DNA of 36,601 bases from an uncultured Nitrosomonas sp. (GTDB lineage: Bacteria > Pseudomonadota > Gammaproteobacteria > Burkholderiales > Nitrosomonadaceae). The notes below the pieces were generated by a model. That model made no database searches. It had not been told where the DNA came from and saw nothing but the letters and a program-made list of their open reading frames with translations. Shown here one piece after another: positions 1 to 9,261 of the stretch. The translations under genes and the position numbers were made by a program. Every line of letters begins with the position of its first letter. The first letter of the stretch is position 1. The stretch covers positions 1 through 36,601 of the forward strand of contig CADEDJ010000032.1 in NCBI GenBank assembly GCA_902826055.1, written 5' to 3'.

Positions 1-76
1 CTATCAAAACCCCAACTTTTACAGCATGCCGAACTGGTTTCAAATGTCTTTATTGGCACAAATTTGACACACCCTA

Positions 77-111
77 AGAAAAAAGAGGTTAGAGAAACAC
101 TCTAACCTCTT
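77..111 (-). terminator. Intrinsic terminator after rpoD and the CAU tRNA
   Basis: A perfect 12-bp inverted repeat (AAGAGGTTAGAG at 83-94, CTCTAACCTCTT at 100-111) closes a 5-base loop. On the minus strand the stem runs into TTTTTTCTT. That is the layout of a rho-independent terminator for minus-strand transcription, placed 8 bp after the tRNA 3' end. It probably ends the rpsU-yqeY-dnaG-rpoD-tRNA unit. Confidence 0.85.
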
Positions 112-118
112 GATTTAT

Positions 119-195
<77 letters not shown>

Positions 196-215
196 TAATA
201 AAATTTTCTGGCTTT

Positions 216-2420
216 TTAATTATTACCTGTATCAAGGAAGCTTCGCAATCTTTCAGAACGTGCAGGATGACGTAATTTACGTAATGCTTTAGCTTCAATT
301 TGCCGAATCCGTTCGCGCGTAACATCAAACTGCTTTCCAACTTCCTCCAATGTATGGTCCGTATTCATTTCAATTCCGAAGCGCATTCTCAGCACCTTGG
401 CTTCACGAGGCGTTAGTGAATCAAGTATATCTTTTGTAACTCCTCGCAAGCTCGCATAAACTGCCGCATCGGCAGGCGCCATGGTTGCAGCATCTTCGAT
501 AAAATCTCCCAAATGAGAATCTTCATCATCACCAATTGGTGTTTCCATCGAAATCGGTTCCTTGGAAATCTTAAGAATTTTACGAATTTTTTCTTCTGGC
601 ATTTCCATTTTTTGTGCCAGAACGGCTGGTTCTGGTTCTTGGCCAGTTTCCTGCAGAATTTGGCGCGAAATACGATTCATTTTGTTGATTGTTTCGATCA
701 TATGTACTGGAATTCGAATAGTGCGCGCTTGATCGGCAATTGAGCGAGTAATTGCTTGACGTATCCACCATGTTGCATACGTAGAAAATTTATAACCACG
801 CCGATATTCAAATTTATCAACTGCTTTCATCAAACCGATATTGCCCTCTTGAATCAAATCAAGAAATTGCAATCCACGATTCGTGTATTTCTTAGCAATA
901 GAAATAACGAGACGCAGATTTGCTTCCGTCATCTCACGTTTAGCTCGCCGAGCTTTAGCTTCTCCTGTAGACATTTTACGATTGATTTCTTTCAGATCCT
1001 TGATTGGAATACCAACCTTGTTTCTAAGCGCAAGTAAGCTCTGCTGCTGCTCCAAAATTGCTGGCTTATAATGCTCAAGAGCTTGACTATAGGGTTTCCC
1101 AACTTCAATCTCTTGCATTAACCAATCAAGATTCGTTTCGTTTCCAGGAAAAGCCTTAATAAAATGATTTCTTGGCATTTTTGCTTTTGTAACACATAAC
1201 TCCATGATATTACGTTCACAATTACGCACATCGCCAACTAGTGCACGCTGCGTATCGCACAATTTTTCCACCATTTTCGCTGAAAAACGAATGCTCATTA
1301 GCTCCGATGAAATTTTATCCTGCAGCGCAATATAACCGGAATGGTAAGGCCCTTCTTTCTCCAGCAATGCTTGCATTTCATTGTAAATTTCACGAATAAT
1401 CGTAAAACGCTCCAATGCATCAGTTTTTAGCTTCAATAAATTGGCACTGGCAACCGCTGTGCTGTCTCCATCTTCGTCTTCATCTTCAAGATCATCACTG
1501 GCTTCTAATTCCTGTTCCAATGATTCTTCTGAAAACTCTTCGTTCATGATGTCTTGTGCATTAGCGTCTAACAATCCATCGACCACCTCATCAATTCTTA
1601 AATTATCTTTTTCAATATCAGTTGCCAAATTGACAATACCGGCGATAATAGGCGGACAAGCTGAGATCGCTTGAATCATATGGCGTAAGCCGCCTTCTAT
1701 ACGTTTTGCAATTTCAATTTCACTTTCACGCGTGAGTAAACCAACTGAACCCATTTCACGCATATACATACGTACCGGATCAGTTGTTCGTCCAAATTCT
1801 GAATCCACCGTTGAAAGTGCAGCTTCAGCTTCCTCTGCCACATCCTCATCAGCAACGGTTGTTGCGGCATCTGACATCAATAAAGTTTCAGCATCTGGTG
1901 CTTCATCATGAACGGATATGCCCATGTCATTGATCATGCTGATAATACCTTCTATCTGCTCTGCATCCAACATATCATCAGGTAAATGATCATTAATTTC
2001 AGCATAAGTCAGATAACCACGCTCTTTGCCTAAGCCAATAAGCATTTTTAGGCGCATACGACGCGCTTCAATGTCCAATGGCAATGACGCATTATTCTGA
2101 TTAACTGCAATAGGCTCTAATTCATCAAACTGTTCTTTGTCAGAGGCGGCTACTTTTATTTTTTTAGGAACTCTACCTCTTGTTTTCTTACTGCCATTGC
2201 CTTCCATAGCAGTTGCATCCAGCACTGCCTGGGCGATTTCACTAATGCTGCAGTTATCTGCTACTTTTACTTTTTTATTAGTTTTAACTGCTAGCCGCTC
2301 AATCACTCCGTTTTCCACCATTTCCTGATCAGTGCTTTGTACTTTTTTCTCTGTTACTGTTACTTTTCCTTTTTTGAGAGCTTCAGTATCTTTTGACTTA
2401 ATCGTTTTTGTTCTTGGCAT
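216..2420 (-). CDS. rpoD: RNA polymerase primary sigma factor RpoD (sigma-70)
   Basis: Housekeeping sigma factor that directs RNA polymerase to -10/-35 promoters. In order: a Lys-rich N-terminal extension (about residues 1-110), region 1.1 (about 115-180), region 1.2 beginning [11 protein letters not shown], a large acidic non-conserved insert, region 2 ([13 protein letters not shown], then [19 protein letters not shown] and [12 protein letters not shown]), region 3, and region 4 ending with the helix-turn-helix [18 protein letters not shown]. At 734 residues it is longer than the E. coli protein (613), because of the N-terminal extension and insert, which is common in betaproteobacteria. The frame opens four codons earlier at a TTG, but the ATG at 2420 (MPRTKTIKS) with GGA upstream is preferred. 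It is the last protein gene of the rpsU-yqeY-dnaG-rpoD series and has its own promoter. Confidence 0.97.
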   Translation of the reverse strand: MPRTKTIKSKDTEALKKGKVTVTEKKVQSTDQEMVENGVIERLAVKTNKKVKVADNCSISEIAQAVLDATAMEGNGSKKTRGRVPKKIKVAASDKEQFDELEPIAVNQNNASLPLDIEARRMRLKMLIGLGKERGYLTYAEINDHLPDDMLDAEQIEGIISMINDMGISVHDEAPDAETLLMSDAATTVADEDVAEEAEAALSTVDSEFGRTTDPVRMYMREMGSVGLLTRESEIEIAKRIEGGLRHMIQAISACPPIIAGIVNLATDIEKDNLRIDEVVDGLLDANAQDIMNEEFSEESLEQELEASDDLEDEDEDGDSTAVASANLLKLKTDALERFTIIREIYNEMQALLEKEGPYHSGYIALQDKISSELMSIRFSAKMVEKLCDTQRALVGDVRNCERNIMELCVTKAKMPRNHFIKAFPGNETNLDWLMQEIEVGKPYSQALEHYKPAILEQQQSLLALRNKVGIPIKDLKEINRKMSTGEAKARRAKREMTEANLRLVISIAKKYTNRGLQFLDLIQEGNIGLMKAVDKFEYRRGYKFSTYATWWIRQAITRSIADQARTIRIPVHMIETINKMNRISRQILQETGQEPEPAVLAQKMEMPEEKIRKILKISKEPISMETPIGDDEDSHLGDFIEDAATMAPADAAVYASLRGVTKDILDSLTPREAKVLRMRFGIEMNTDHTLEEVGKQFDVTRERIRQIEAKALRKLRHPARSERLRSFLDTGNN

Positions 2421-2464
2421 ATCGGATTCCAATAATAGGATAAATTTAAAGCTAAAATTGTCAG

Positions 2465-2493
2465 ATTATATCAAAACTCGACATTACTGACAC
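2465..2493 (-). promoter_or_regulatory. Candidate sigma-70 promoter for rpoD
   Basis: The dnaG-rpoD gap carries a perfect minus-strand -10 box TATAAT (2465-2470), 17 bp from a -35-like GTGTCA (2488-2493, 4 of 6 matches). The -10 box is about 45 bp before the rpoD ATG. This would let rpoD be transcribed independently of rpsU-dnaG, as known in other bacteria. Inferred from sequence only. Confidence 0.55.
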
Positions 2494-2506
2494 CCAGAAA
2501 ATAACC

Positions 2507-4309
2507 TCATAACATAGCCAACCTTTGTAATTCTCGCTTCTCTTCTTCAGTTAATTTATTCAAAGACTTGCTACGCAATTCAGTCATGCGCCTATTTCGA
2601 TGAATCTGCTGTAATTTTTCTAAGGCCCCTAAAAATTCCACTTCTAAGTCGATCGAATCACCCCATTCTAGAATCTCACTTTCAATCTTTTCCAGCAACG
2701 ATCTATAAGGACTATCCTGCAGAAATGTTAATAGCGAAGTCGTCAATTTTGTCTTCTTTATTAAATGAGGATGCGTATCAATAAAACCTATAAGCTCTTT
2801 TAGTGCGTTAGCTTCTTCATCGCTCACACTGCATTCGACAAGTAAATTCCTATCCAGTTTAACACTATAATTAGGGTTGTAAATAAGTGCTCGAATTAAT
2901 CGCCGATAAGGCGTAGTTAATTGTCGTCTAGCTAAATTTTCCAACTTGCGAATCTTACGCCCAGGGGGTCGTATTTGTAACAATTCTTCCAGTTCATTTC
3001 GATTAATTCCACTCAATTCAACTAAGCGATTGAGAAGGATCAATGATAACGCCGATGCTTTCACTTGATGCAATAAAGGTTTTACATCATTTACAAGTTT
3101 TGCGCGACCTTCAAGGCTTTGAAGATTTAATTCTGAACATATTTCTGCAAACAAGAACTCTGTTAACGGTATTGATTGCTTAAGTTTTTTTTCAAAGGAT
3201 TCTTTTCCATAATTACGTATATAGCTGTCAGGATCGTCACCTTCTGGCAAAAAAAGAAAACTCAAATACTTACCATCAGAAATAAGTGCCAGGCTGTTTT
3301 CAAGCGCTCGCCAAGCTGCTTTCTTACCTGCATTATCGCCATCAAAACAGAAAATGATATTATCTGTTTGACGTAAGAGTTTTTGGATATGCAAACTGGT
3401 TGTAGCCGTGCCCAGGGTAGCCACTGCATAATCAATCCCATGTTGCGACAGCATAATTACATCCATATAGCCTTCTACCACCACTACACAATTGGCTTCA
3501 CGAATAGCGTGACGCGATGAAAATAAATTATATAATTCACGCCCTTTCTCAAACAAAGCCGTTTCGGGAGAATTTAAATACTTAGGTTCTTCCTGTTCTA
3601 GTACTCTACCTCCAAAACCAACGATCTGGCCTCTCTGATTGAGGATAGGAAACATAATACGATCTCTGAATCTATCATATTGGTTAGAATCATCATTTGT
3701 GATTACTAACCCTGCCTTAACTAATAATTTCCGAATGCTTTCAGATTTGTAATCAGGAAAAACTTCTCCAAGATTCTGCCAACCTGCTGGTGCGTAGCCA
3801 ATAGCAAATCGCGCTGCTATTTTGCCGGATAGCCCACGTTCTTTAAGATAAGCTATAGCTTTTTCAGATACTTTAAGTTTTTCTCGATAAAACTGAGTGG
3901 CAGTCTGCATTACCGCGATTAGATCCTGCGATGATATCTCAGAACTATGAGTACTATGCTCATTTATGTAAGATTGCGGAACGTCATTTGAATTAACTTC
4001 TTTTGAAGTTTTATCACTCTCCTGAGGTACTTGTAAACCTACATTAGCAGCCAAGTCACTCACTGCTTCAACAAAACTTAGTCCACCATAATCAATGAGG
4101 AAATTGATTGCATTACCATGTGCACCACAACCGAAGCAATGATAGAACTGCTTAGTCTGACTGACTGTGAACGAAGGAGTTTTTTCACTATGAAACGGAC
4201 AACACGCTATAAAATTAGCGCCAGCCTTTTTAAGTGGAACATGACGATCAATCGCATCCACGATATCTACGCGACTGAGTAAATCATGAATAAAAAGCTG
4301 AGGAATCAT
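2507..4309 (-). CDS. dnaG: DNA primase DnaG
   Basis: Synthesises RNA primers at the replication fork. The N-terminal CHC2 zinc finger is intact, with ligands C37, H40, C58 and C61 in CCPFHSEKTPSF and FYHCFGCGAHG. The catalytic core carries the RNAP-basic segment (ERGLSGKIAARFAIGYAP) and the Toprim motifs VVVEGYMDVI and FCFDGDNAGKKAA, whose acidic residues bind the metals. The C-terminal region, which would bind DnaB helicase, is diverged but of normal size. At 600 residues it is slightly longer than the E. coli enzyme (581). It sits between yqeY (74 bp upstream) and rpoD (86 bp downstream), the conserved macromolecular-synthesis order. The ribosome site before the ATG is weak. Confidence 0.97.
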   Translation of the reverse strand: MIPQLFIHDLLSRVDIVDAIDRHVPLKKAGANFIACCPFHSEKTPSFTVSQTKQFYHCFGCGAHGNAINFLIDYGGLSFVEAVSDLAANVGLQVPQESDKTSKEVNSNDVPQSYINEHSTHSSEISSQDLIAVMQTATQFYREKLKVSEKAIAYLKERGLSGKIAARFAIGYAPAGWQNLGEVFPDYKSESIRKLLVKAGLVITNDDSNQYDRFRDRIMFPILNQRGQIVGFGGRVLEQEEPKYLNSPETALFEKGRELYNLFSSRHAIREANCVVVVEGYMDVIMLSQHGIDYAVATLGTATTSLHIQKLLRQTDNIIFCFDGDNAGKKAAWRALENSLALISDGKYLSFLFLPEGDDPDSYIRNYGKESFEKKLKQSIPLTEFLFAEICSELNLQSLEGRAKLVNDVKPLLHQVKASALSLILLNRLVELSGINRNELEELLQIRPPGRKIRKLENLARRQLTTPYRRLIRALIYNPNYSVKLDRNLLVECSVSDEEANALKELIGFIDTHPHLIKKTKLTTSLLTFLQDSPYRSLLEKIESEILEWGDSIDLEVEFLGALEKLQQIHRNRRMTELRSKSLNKLTEEEKRELQRLAML

Positions 4310-4383
4310 CTACCGAGTATTATCAACAATGCCTCATATTAATTGTGAAGAAATTACCCCAAGAGATTCTACCAAACAATCAG

Positions 4384-4830
4384 TTAGTTGGCTATCTTTC
4401 CCTTAATCAGCGTTGAAACCATTGCCATATCGGCACGCCCCACAAGTTTTGGTTTCAGTTCAGCCATTACTTTGCCCATATCTTGCATCCCTTTCGCCCC
4501 TATTACCAAAATTGCCTCATCAATCAAAGCATTTATTTCGGAATCATTCAGCGCCTGTGGCATATATACACTTAAAATAGCCACCTCATCCTGCTCTTTT
4601 TGCGCCAAATCATTCCGTTTTGCAGCTTCATACTGTGTAATAGAATCCTTACGTTGCTTAAGCATTTTTTCAATTACTACGATAATTGCCGCATCATCAA
4701 GCACTATCCGTTCGTCCACTTCCCGCTGCTTAATAGCAGCTTGTAACAAACGAATGGTATCTCGCAGTTTGACGTCACCTGAACGCATAGCTGCTTTCAT
4801 ATCATCAGTAATTTTCTGTTTCAAGCTCAT
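4384..4830 (-). CDS. yqeY: GatB/YqeY domain protein
   Basis: A 148-residue protein consisting almost entirely of the YqeY fold, related to the C-terminal tRNA-binding part of amidotransferase GatB. Recognisable segments are the start MSLKQKITDDMKAAMRSGD, the central KMLKQRKDSITQYEAAKR and the end KGMQDMGKVMAELKPKL. Stand-alone YqeY proteins commonly lie between rpsU and dnaG in proteobacteria, as here. A role with tRNA or in aminoacyl-tRNA metabolism is suggested by the fold but is not established. The gap to rpsU (103 bp) holds only a weak 7-bp stem (4876-4903). Confidence 0.92.
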   Translation of the reverse strand: MSLKQKITDDMKAAMRSGDVKLRDTIRLLQAAIKQREVDERIVLDDAAIIVVIEKMLKQRKDSITQYEAAKRNDLAQKEQDEVAILSVYMPQALNDSEINALIDEAILVIGAKGMQDMGKVMAELKPKLVGRADMAMVSTLIKGKIAN

Positions 4831-4933
4831 AGAAACTTCTAGTTTAATAAATCAAATACTTAACTATTCATCGTCAGCCTTGGGTATGAAAGATGTCAAG
4901 GCTATCTTTCAATTAAAACTTTTATACTATGAT

Positions 4934-5146
4934 CTAATAAAGCTTAGGAGGAAGTAGTTGACTACGTAACCGTTTGTAATTGCGTTTTACAGCTGCAGCA
5001 AGCTTACGCTTGCGCTCTGCAGTTGGTTTTTCATAAAACTCACGGGCGCGCAATTCTGTCAATATCCCGGTTTTTTCTATGGATCGCTTAAAACGACGCA
5101 TAGCGACTTCAAATGGCTCGTTTTCCTTTACTTTAATAGTTGTCAT
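4934..5146 (-). CDS. rpsU: 30S ribosomal protein bS21
   Basis: Small, very basic 70-residue ribosomal protein of the 30S platform, matching bS21 along its whole length ([21 protein letters not shown] near the start, then [21 protein letters not shown]). bS21 lies near the anti-Shine-Dalgarno end of 16S rRNA and helps mRNA binding. It is the first gene of the rpsU-yqeY-dnaG-rpoD series and follows a good sigma-70 promoter. A purine-rich GAGGG lies rather far upstream of the ATG. Confidence 0.96.
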   Translation of the reverse strand: MTTIKVKENEPFEVAMRRFKRSIEKTGILTELRAREFYEKPTAERKRKLAAAVKRNYKRLRSQLLPPKLY

Positions 5147-5186
5147 AAATATGCAAAACCCTCAGTGAAAATAATAGTAAATCAAT

Positions 5187-5217
5187 AGTATAATAAAAAA
5201 TAAACTTTTGCAGTCAA
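5187..5217 (-). promoter_or_regulatory. Candidate sigma-70 promoter for rpsU operon
   Basis: On the minus strand TTGACT (5212-5217) is followed after 16 bp by TATTAT (5190-5195), with a second possible -10, TATACT, overlapping at 5187-5192. It lies about 45 bp before the rpsU ATG in an AT-rich divergent region shared with tsaD. It is the strongest promoter-like match in this part of the window. Confidence 0.65.
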
Positions 5218-5306
5218 CAAATCAATAAGATGCAACAAAAGCTTTTAATTATATCATTAAGAATTTTGTTATAAAAGAAAAACCTCTCGAGCTACTATTG
5301 CAATAA

Positions 5307-6338
5307 ATGCTTATCTTAGGTATTGAAACCTCTTGCGACGAAACAGGAATTGCGCTTTTCAGCACAAAACAGGGCTTACTTAGCCACACCCTTCACTCAC
5401 AAACAGAAATGCATAGTGAATATGGTGGTGTCGTACCGGAATTGGCTTCGCGCGATCATATTCGCCGAGTACTTCCGTTAATCAATCAAGCATTACTTGC
5501 AGCAAAATACCAGCTTCACGACATTAATGCCATTGCTTATACACAAGGACCTGGATTGGCGGGTGCGTTGTTGGTTGGTGCCAGTATTGGTGCATCACTA
5601 AGCTTTGCACTAGGAATTCCCGCACTAGGCATCCACCACCTGGAAGGTCATCTACTTTCACCTTTATTATCTTCTCCCGCACCTAATTTTCCATTTATCG
5701 CGCTACTGGTTTCAGGAGGGCATACACAATTAATGCAAGTTAACGGTATAGGTCAGTATAAACTGTTAGGCGAAACCGTTGATGACGCAGCAGGGGAGGC
5801 TTTTGATAAAACCGCAAAGTTGTTGGGATTAGGCTATCCCGGCGGATCAGCATTATCACAACTCGCAAAGCAAGGACAACGAGGACAATTCAAGCTTCCT
5901 CGACCTATGCTAAACAGCGGAGATCTCAATTTCAGCTTTAGCGGCTTGAAAACTGCGGTGCTAACTTTGATCAATAAGCAAGAAGTTACGCCACAAACCC
6001 GTGCAGATATCGCTTTAGCTTTTCAAGATGCAGTAGTGGAAGTATTGACGGAAAAATCCTTGGCCGCCCTATCACAAACCGGCCTGACACAATTGGTTGT
6101 TGCTGGTGGTGTCGGTGCAAACCAACAGTTACGTGACAATCTCACTCACAAAGCAGCTTCGGTTGAAGCAACCGTTTTTTATCCAGAATTAGAATTTTGT
6201 ACTGACAATGGCGCCATGATTGCTTTTGCAGGGGCTATGCGACTACAAGCCGCAGATATCAATACTTGGAAACCAGCAAGCAGTTTCACTGTTAATGCAC
6301 GTTGGAATTTAGAAATGATCGATTTACCCAGTGCTTGA
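5307..6338 (+). CDS. tsaD: tRNA N6-adenosine threonylcarbamoyltransferase TsaD
   Basis: Transfers the threonylcarbamoyl group to A37 of ANN-reading tRNAs (t6A), working with TsaB, TsaE and TsaC. It belongs to the Kae1/ASKHA fold. It opens with [12 protein letters not shown] and has the metal-binding histidines H111 and H115 in HHLEGH, at the same positions as in E. coli. LVSGGHTQL, the [18 protein letters not shown] segment and the late VAGGVGAN and [10 protein letters not shown] motifs are all intact. At 343 residues it is of normal length. It is divergent from rpsU, an arrangement common in proteobacteria, and its TGA directly abuts the plsY stop codon. Confidence 0.97.
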   Translation: MLILGIETSCDETGIALFSTKQGLLSHTLHSQTEMHSEYGGVVPELASRDHIRRVLPLINQALLAAKYQLHDINAIAYTQGPGLAGALLVGASIGASLSFALGIPALGIHHLEGHLLSPLLSSPAPNFPFIALLVSGGHTQLMQVNGIGQYKLLGETVDDAAGEAFDKTAKLLGLGYPGGSALSQLAKQGQRGQFKLPRPMLNSGDLNFSFSGLKTAVLTLINKQEVTPQTRADIALAFQDAVVEVLTEKSLAALSQTGLTQLVVAGGVGANQQLRDNLTHKAASVEATVFYPELEFCTDNGAMIAFAGAMRLQAADINTWKPASSFTVNARWNLEMIDLPSA

Positions 6339-6953
6339 TCATGAACCGGAAGATTTTTTTTCATTGATGCGGCCTTCTTTTCCTGCCAACAAATTAACTA
6401 TGTTTGATTGGTGCCTCCAAATCAGTATCAGTGACATCAACAAAACTGCGAAAGAATTGTTCCCTAATCCAAGCGCACCTACGGTATAAATTGGCGTCAA
6501 TATCGCTGCAACTAAAGCGGACAAAGATGATATACGCCAGATCATCGCAACCAATATCCACGTCGCAATAGCCATCAATCCAATCCACAGATTCAAACCC
6601 AACAATACGCCTACAGCCGTTGCCACACCCTTACCGCCTTGAAAACGTAGAAATACCGGAAAAACATGCCCTAAAAACACGGACAGTGCAACGACGGCAA
6701 TACTCTCATCTCCAAGACCCCAAAGTGGCGCATAATATTGCGCCAGAAATACCGCCAACCAGCCTTTTCCAGCATCACCCACAAGAGTAAATACTGCCGC
6801 CGCTTTCTTACCAGTGCGCAAAACATTCGTTGCCCCGGGATTCTTGGAGCCGTAGGAGCGGGGGTCAGGTAAGTTAAAAATCCAACTGGCTATTAAAGCA
6901 AAAGACACAGACCCCAACAAATAAGCCAACAAACCAAATACCAAAAGTGTCAT
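6339..6953 (-). CDS. plsY: Glycerol-3-phosphate acyltransferase PlsY
   Basis: Polytopic inner-membrane enzyme that acylates glycerol-3-phosphate with acyl-phosphate, the first step of phospholipid synthesis. The three conserved motifs are present: GSKNPGATNVLRTGKK, GDAGKGWLAV and FQGGKGVATAVGV. Several hydrophobic segments span the chain, and a short basic tail ends it. The frame extends to a GTG at 6971, but the ATG at 6953 gives MTLLVFGLLAYLLGSVSFA, a normal PlsY start, so it is chosen; no strong ribosome site decides the matter. It is convergent with tsaD with no bases between the two stop codons, and divergent from folB. Confidence 0.94.
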   Translation of the reverse strand: MTLLVFGLLAYLLGSVSFALIASWIFNLPDPRSYGSKNPGATNVLRTGKKAAAVFTLVGDAGKGWLAVFLAQYYAPLWGLGDESIAVVALSVFLGHVFPVFLRFQGGKGVATAVGVLLGLNLWIGLMAIATWILVAMIWRISSLSALVAAILTPIYTVGALGLGNNSFAVLLMSLILIWRHQSNIVNLLAGKEGRINEKKSSGS

Positions 6954-7064
6954 GTTATGTATTAGCACCACTTGAATAAAATAGAATAAAATCCTGCATA
7001 GCTCGTACCTGCAAAACTCCCATAAATTTTAAAATAATTGATTCATTTTAGCGTTTAATCATTA

Positions 7065-7424
7065 ATGGATATCATTTTTGTGCATGACTTTAAAGCCAAA
7101 ACCCTAATCGGCATCTACCCTTGGGAGCGTATAGTCCCTCAAACCATTCAGATCGATCTGGAAATAGCACTTCCAACCAGTCGTGCATGCCAATCAGATA
7201 AAATTGAAGATGCACTGGATTATGCTTTAATTATTGAACGAGTTCGTGACATTCTGGCAAATAAGCATTTTTCCTTGCTAGAAGCCCTGGCAGAACATAT
7301 CGCACAAACCATTCTGACAGAATTTCATTCGCCTTGGATCAAAGTTAGTATTGCAAAGTTAGGAATTATACGTGGGGTAAAAAAGCTTGGTGTATGCATC
7401 GAGCGCAAGCCTACAACAAGATAA
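7065..7424 (+). CDS. folB: Dihydroneopterin aldolase FolB
   Basis: Folate-pathway enzyme converting 7,8-dihydroneopterin to 6-hydroxymethyl-dihydropterin and glycolaldehyde. The 119-residue protein has the family start MDIIFVHDFKAKTLIGIYPWE, including the conserved Glu21, the DALDYALIIERV segment, the LLEALAEHIA helix, and SIAKLG near the expected catalytic Lys. Length matches the family. It is divergent from plsY, and the closeness of plsY and folB is common in proteobacteria. The 111-bp gap after it is AT-rich and has no clear terminator. Confidence 0.93.
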   Translation: MDIIFVHDFKAKTLIGIYPWERIVPQTIQIDLEIALPTSRACQSDKIEDALDYALIIERVRDILANKHFSLLEALAEHIAQTILTEFHSPWIKVSIAKLGIIRGVKKLGVCIERKPTTR

Positions 7425-7535
7425 TGATTTTATTATTCTTTACAACAATAAATTATGCGAACAAGAACCTGTTAAATCATTAAGATTATCTTTATCTGAA
7501 TATTTTTTTAACCTCTATAACCGAGAGTAATCATT

Positions 7536-9110
7536 ATGTGGCCTACCTGCACAACTTTCAAAAGATCATTGCTTATTATTTCTCTGATGATTGTTGCTGC
7601 TTGCGCTACTCAACAATCTTCGAAAGAAACTGTTCAAATCTGCAATTCCGGCGGATGCGTTGACCGGCCGATAGGATATGCCGCGCCTGACTCGCCAGCA
7701 ACCACATCCAACATTACAAAAAATCCACAATTCGAAGCACTGAAAAAATTAGCAACACGAGATCCCAGCGCTGCTTATGATCTTGCATTACGCTTCTTCA
7801 GGGGTGACGGTGTACGTCAAGATAGCTACCAAGCTATCCAATGGATGCGTGATGCAGCAGAACGTGGTAATTTGAAAGCCCAAATGGCATTGGGAAGGCT
7901 TTACTTGACCGGTTTCGGCGAGATGGGTGCAGACCCGGGCGAAGCGGAAAAATGGTTGTCGATCACTGTGAGTAGAGGCGATAAAGAAGCCGCTACATTA
8001 TTGAAAGAGGCAACCAGCGCGCGCAGATCAACGCAAGCACGCCACCAATGGGAAAATCGCTGGCGCCCCAACTTTTACAACGGCTGGTATCGCAATTATC
8101 CATACAACTGGCAGTGGGGAACAAACCAGTGGATGCCGATGCAACCCATACCACCCTCTATCGCACCTTATCCACCTCCTCCACCCCAAACTGGATCAGC
8201 AGTTTATGATGAGCCATCTGCGCCATTATTACGCGAGAACAAGCAAACCAGTCCCTCCGCTATGCAAACTGCCGCAACTAGCCTTACACAATCAGAAAAC
8301 CCAGAACAACAAAGCTATCAACGCAAAACGGATTTAACGGCAACACAGGCACAGAATAATGTTCATCCATCTACAGCCACTACATCTGCCGCCACCGACA
8401 TTACAAAAAACAATCAACCAGGTACTCGCCGAATCGCTTTGGTTATTGGGAATGGCGCCTACCAACACACTGGACGGCTGTCTAATCCGGTAAATGATGC
8501 ACAAGATATGGCACATGCTTTGAAAAAAAATAATTTTCAAGTGACCCTAAAAACAGATGCAACACTTGAAGCAATGGCCGATGCTATTCATCACTTTGGC
8601 GAGAACTTGAAAGGGGGTGGCGTTGGATTATTCTATTATTCCGGACATGGAATACAAGTCAAAGGTGAAAATTACTTGCTTCCTGTCGATACCAACCTAG
8701 CCAGAGAAGATGAAGTCAGACGCAAAGCGATCAACGCCAGTGACGTTCTAGAAAAAATGGGAGAAGGAAAAAGTCATCTCAACCTGGTATTCCTAGATGC
8801 TTGCCGTAACAATCCATTTCCAAGTAGCAATCGCGGCGCAAATCGCGGCCTAACCAGCATGAATGCTCCTAGCGGCACGTTATTAATATTTTCCACAAAC
8901 CCGAATAATGTTGCTGAAGACGGGACTGGTAGAAATGGCACCTATACCAAGCATCTATTACACTATATTGATCAGCCAGGATTGGAAGTTGGCATGATGC
9001 TGCGCCAGGTACGTACTAAAGTAAAAGAAGAAACTGGAGGAAAGCAAGTGCCTTGGGAAAATGGCTCAATTGAAGGCACGTTTTATTTCAACGAAAACAC
9101 GCCTAAGTGA
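7536..9110 (+). CDS. Lipoprotein with Sel1-like repeats and caspase-like (peptidase C14) domain
   Basis: The N-terminus is a lipoprotein signal peptide: basic KR, a hydrophobic core and the lipobox VAAC with Cys23, so the protein should be lipid-anchored outside the cytoplasm. Residues about 76-150 hold two Sel1-type helical repeats (AAYDLALRFFRGDGV, then KAQMALGRLYLTGFG). A Trp/Tyr- and Pro-rich low-complexity linker spans about 170-297. Residues about 298-520 are a caspase-fold domain: RRIALVIGNGAY, the catalytic His371 in YYSGHG and the catalytic Cys423 in LDACRNNPF, so it looks catalytically complete. Bacterial caspase homologues usually cut after basic residues, but the substrate here is unknown. 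The ATG has GAGAG upstream. It lies 151 bp before a second lipoprotein gene on the same strand. Confidence 0.9.
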   Translation: MWPTCTTFKRSLLIISLMIVAACATQQSSKETVQICNSGGCVDRPIGYAAPDSPATTSNITKNPQFEALKKLATRDPSAAYDLALRFFRGDGVRQDSYQAIQWMRDAAERGNLKAQMALGRLYLTGFGEMGADPGEAEKWLSITVSRGDKEAATLLKEATSARRSTQARHQWENRWRPNFYNGWYRNYPYNWQWGTNQWMPMQPIPPSIAPYPPPPPQTGSAVYDEPSAPLLRENKQTSPSAMQTAATSLTQSENPEQQSYQRKTDLTATQAQNNVHPSTATTSAATDITKNNQPGTRRIALVIGNGAYQHTGRLSNPVNDAQDMAHALKKNNFQVTLKTDATLEAMADAIHHFGENLKGGGVGLFYYSGHGIQVKGENYLLPVDTNLAREDEVRRKAINASDVLEKMGEGKSHLNLVFLDACRNNPFPSSNRGANRGLTSMNAPSGTLLIFSTNPNNVAEDGTGRNGTYTKHLLHYIDQPGLEVGMMLRQVRTKVKEETGGKQVPWENGSIEGTFYFNENTPK

Positions 9111-9261
9111 ACGTTACTGCATGTATTAATTGAAGAACTTCCATTTTTTCATAACTTGCCGCTCAAATCAACGCCCTTCTTGGAAAAAAATTAATTTTAT
9201 GTTATTAAGGTCGTTTAAGTAGATGAAGTATCGATTATTTTTTAGAGGGAGAAATAGCAAA

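Noticed and set aside
1..105. Plus-strand open frame at the left edge (34 codons ending at TAA 103-105)
   Set aside because: It could be the end of a gene entering from the left, but two other frames are also open for 20-25 codons, the translation has no motif I recognise, and it runs into the terminator stem. Left unannotated.
4388..4957. 189-codon open frame opposite yqeY
   Set aside because: It is antisense to a well-supported conserved gene and its Ser/Ile/Cys-rich translation has no plausible fold.
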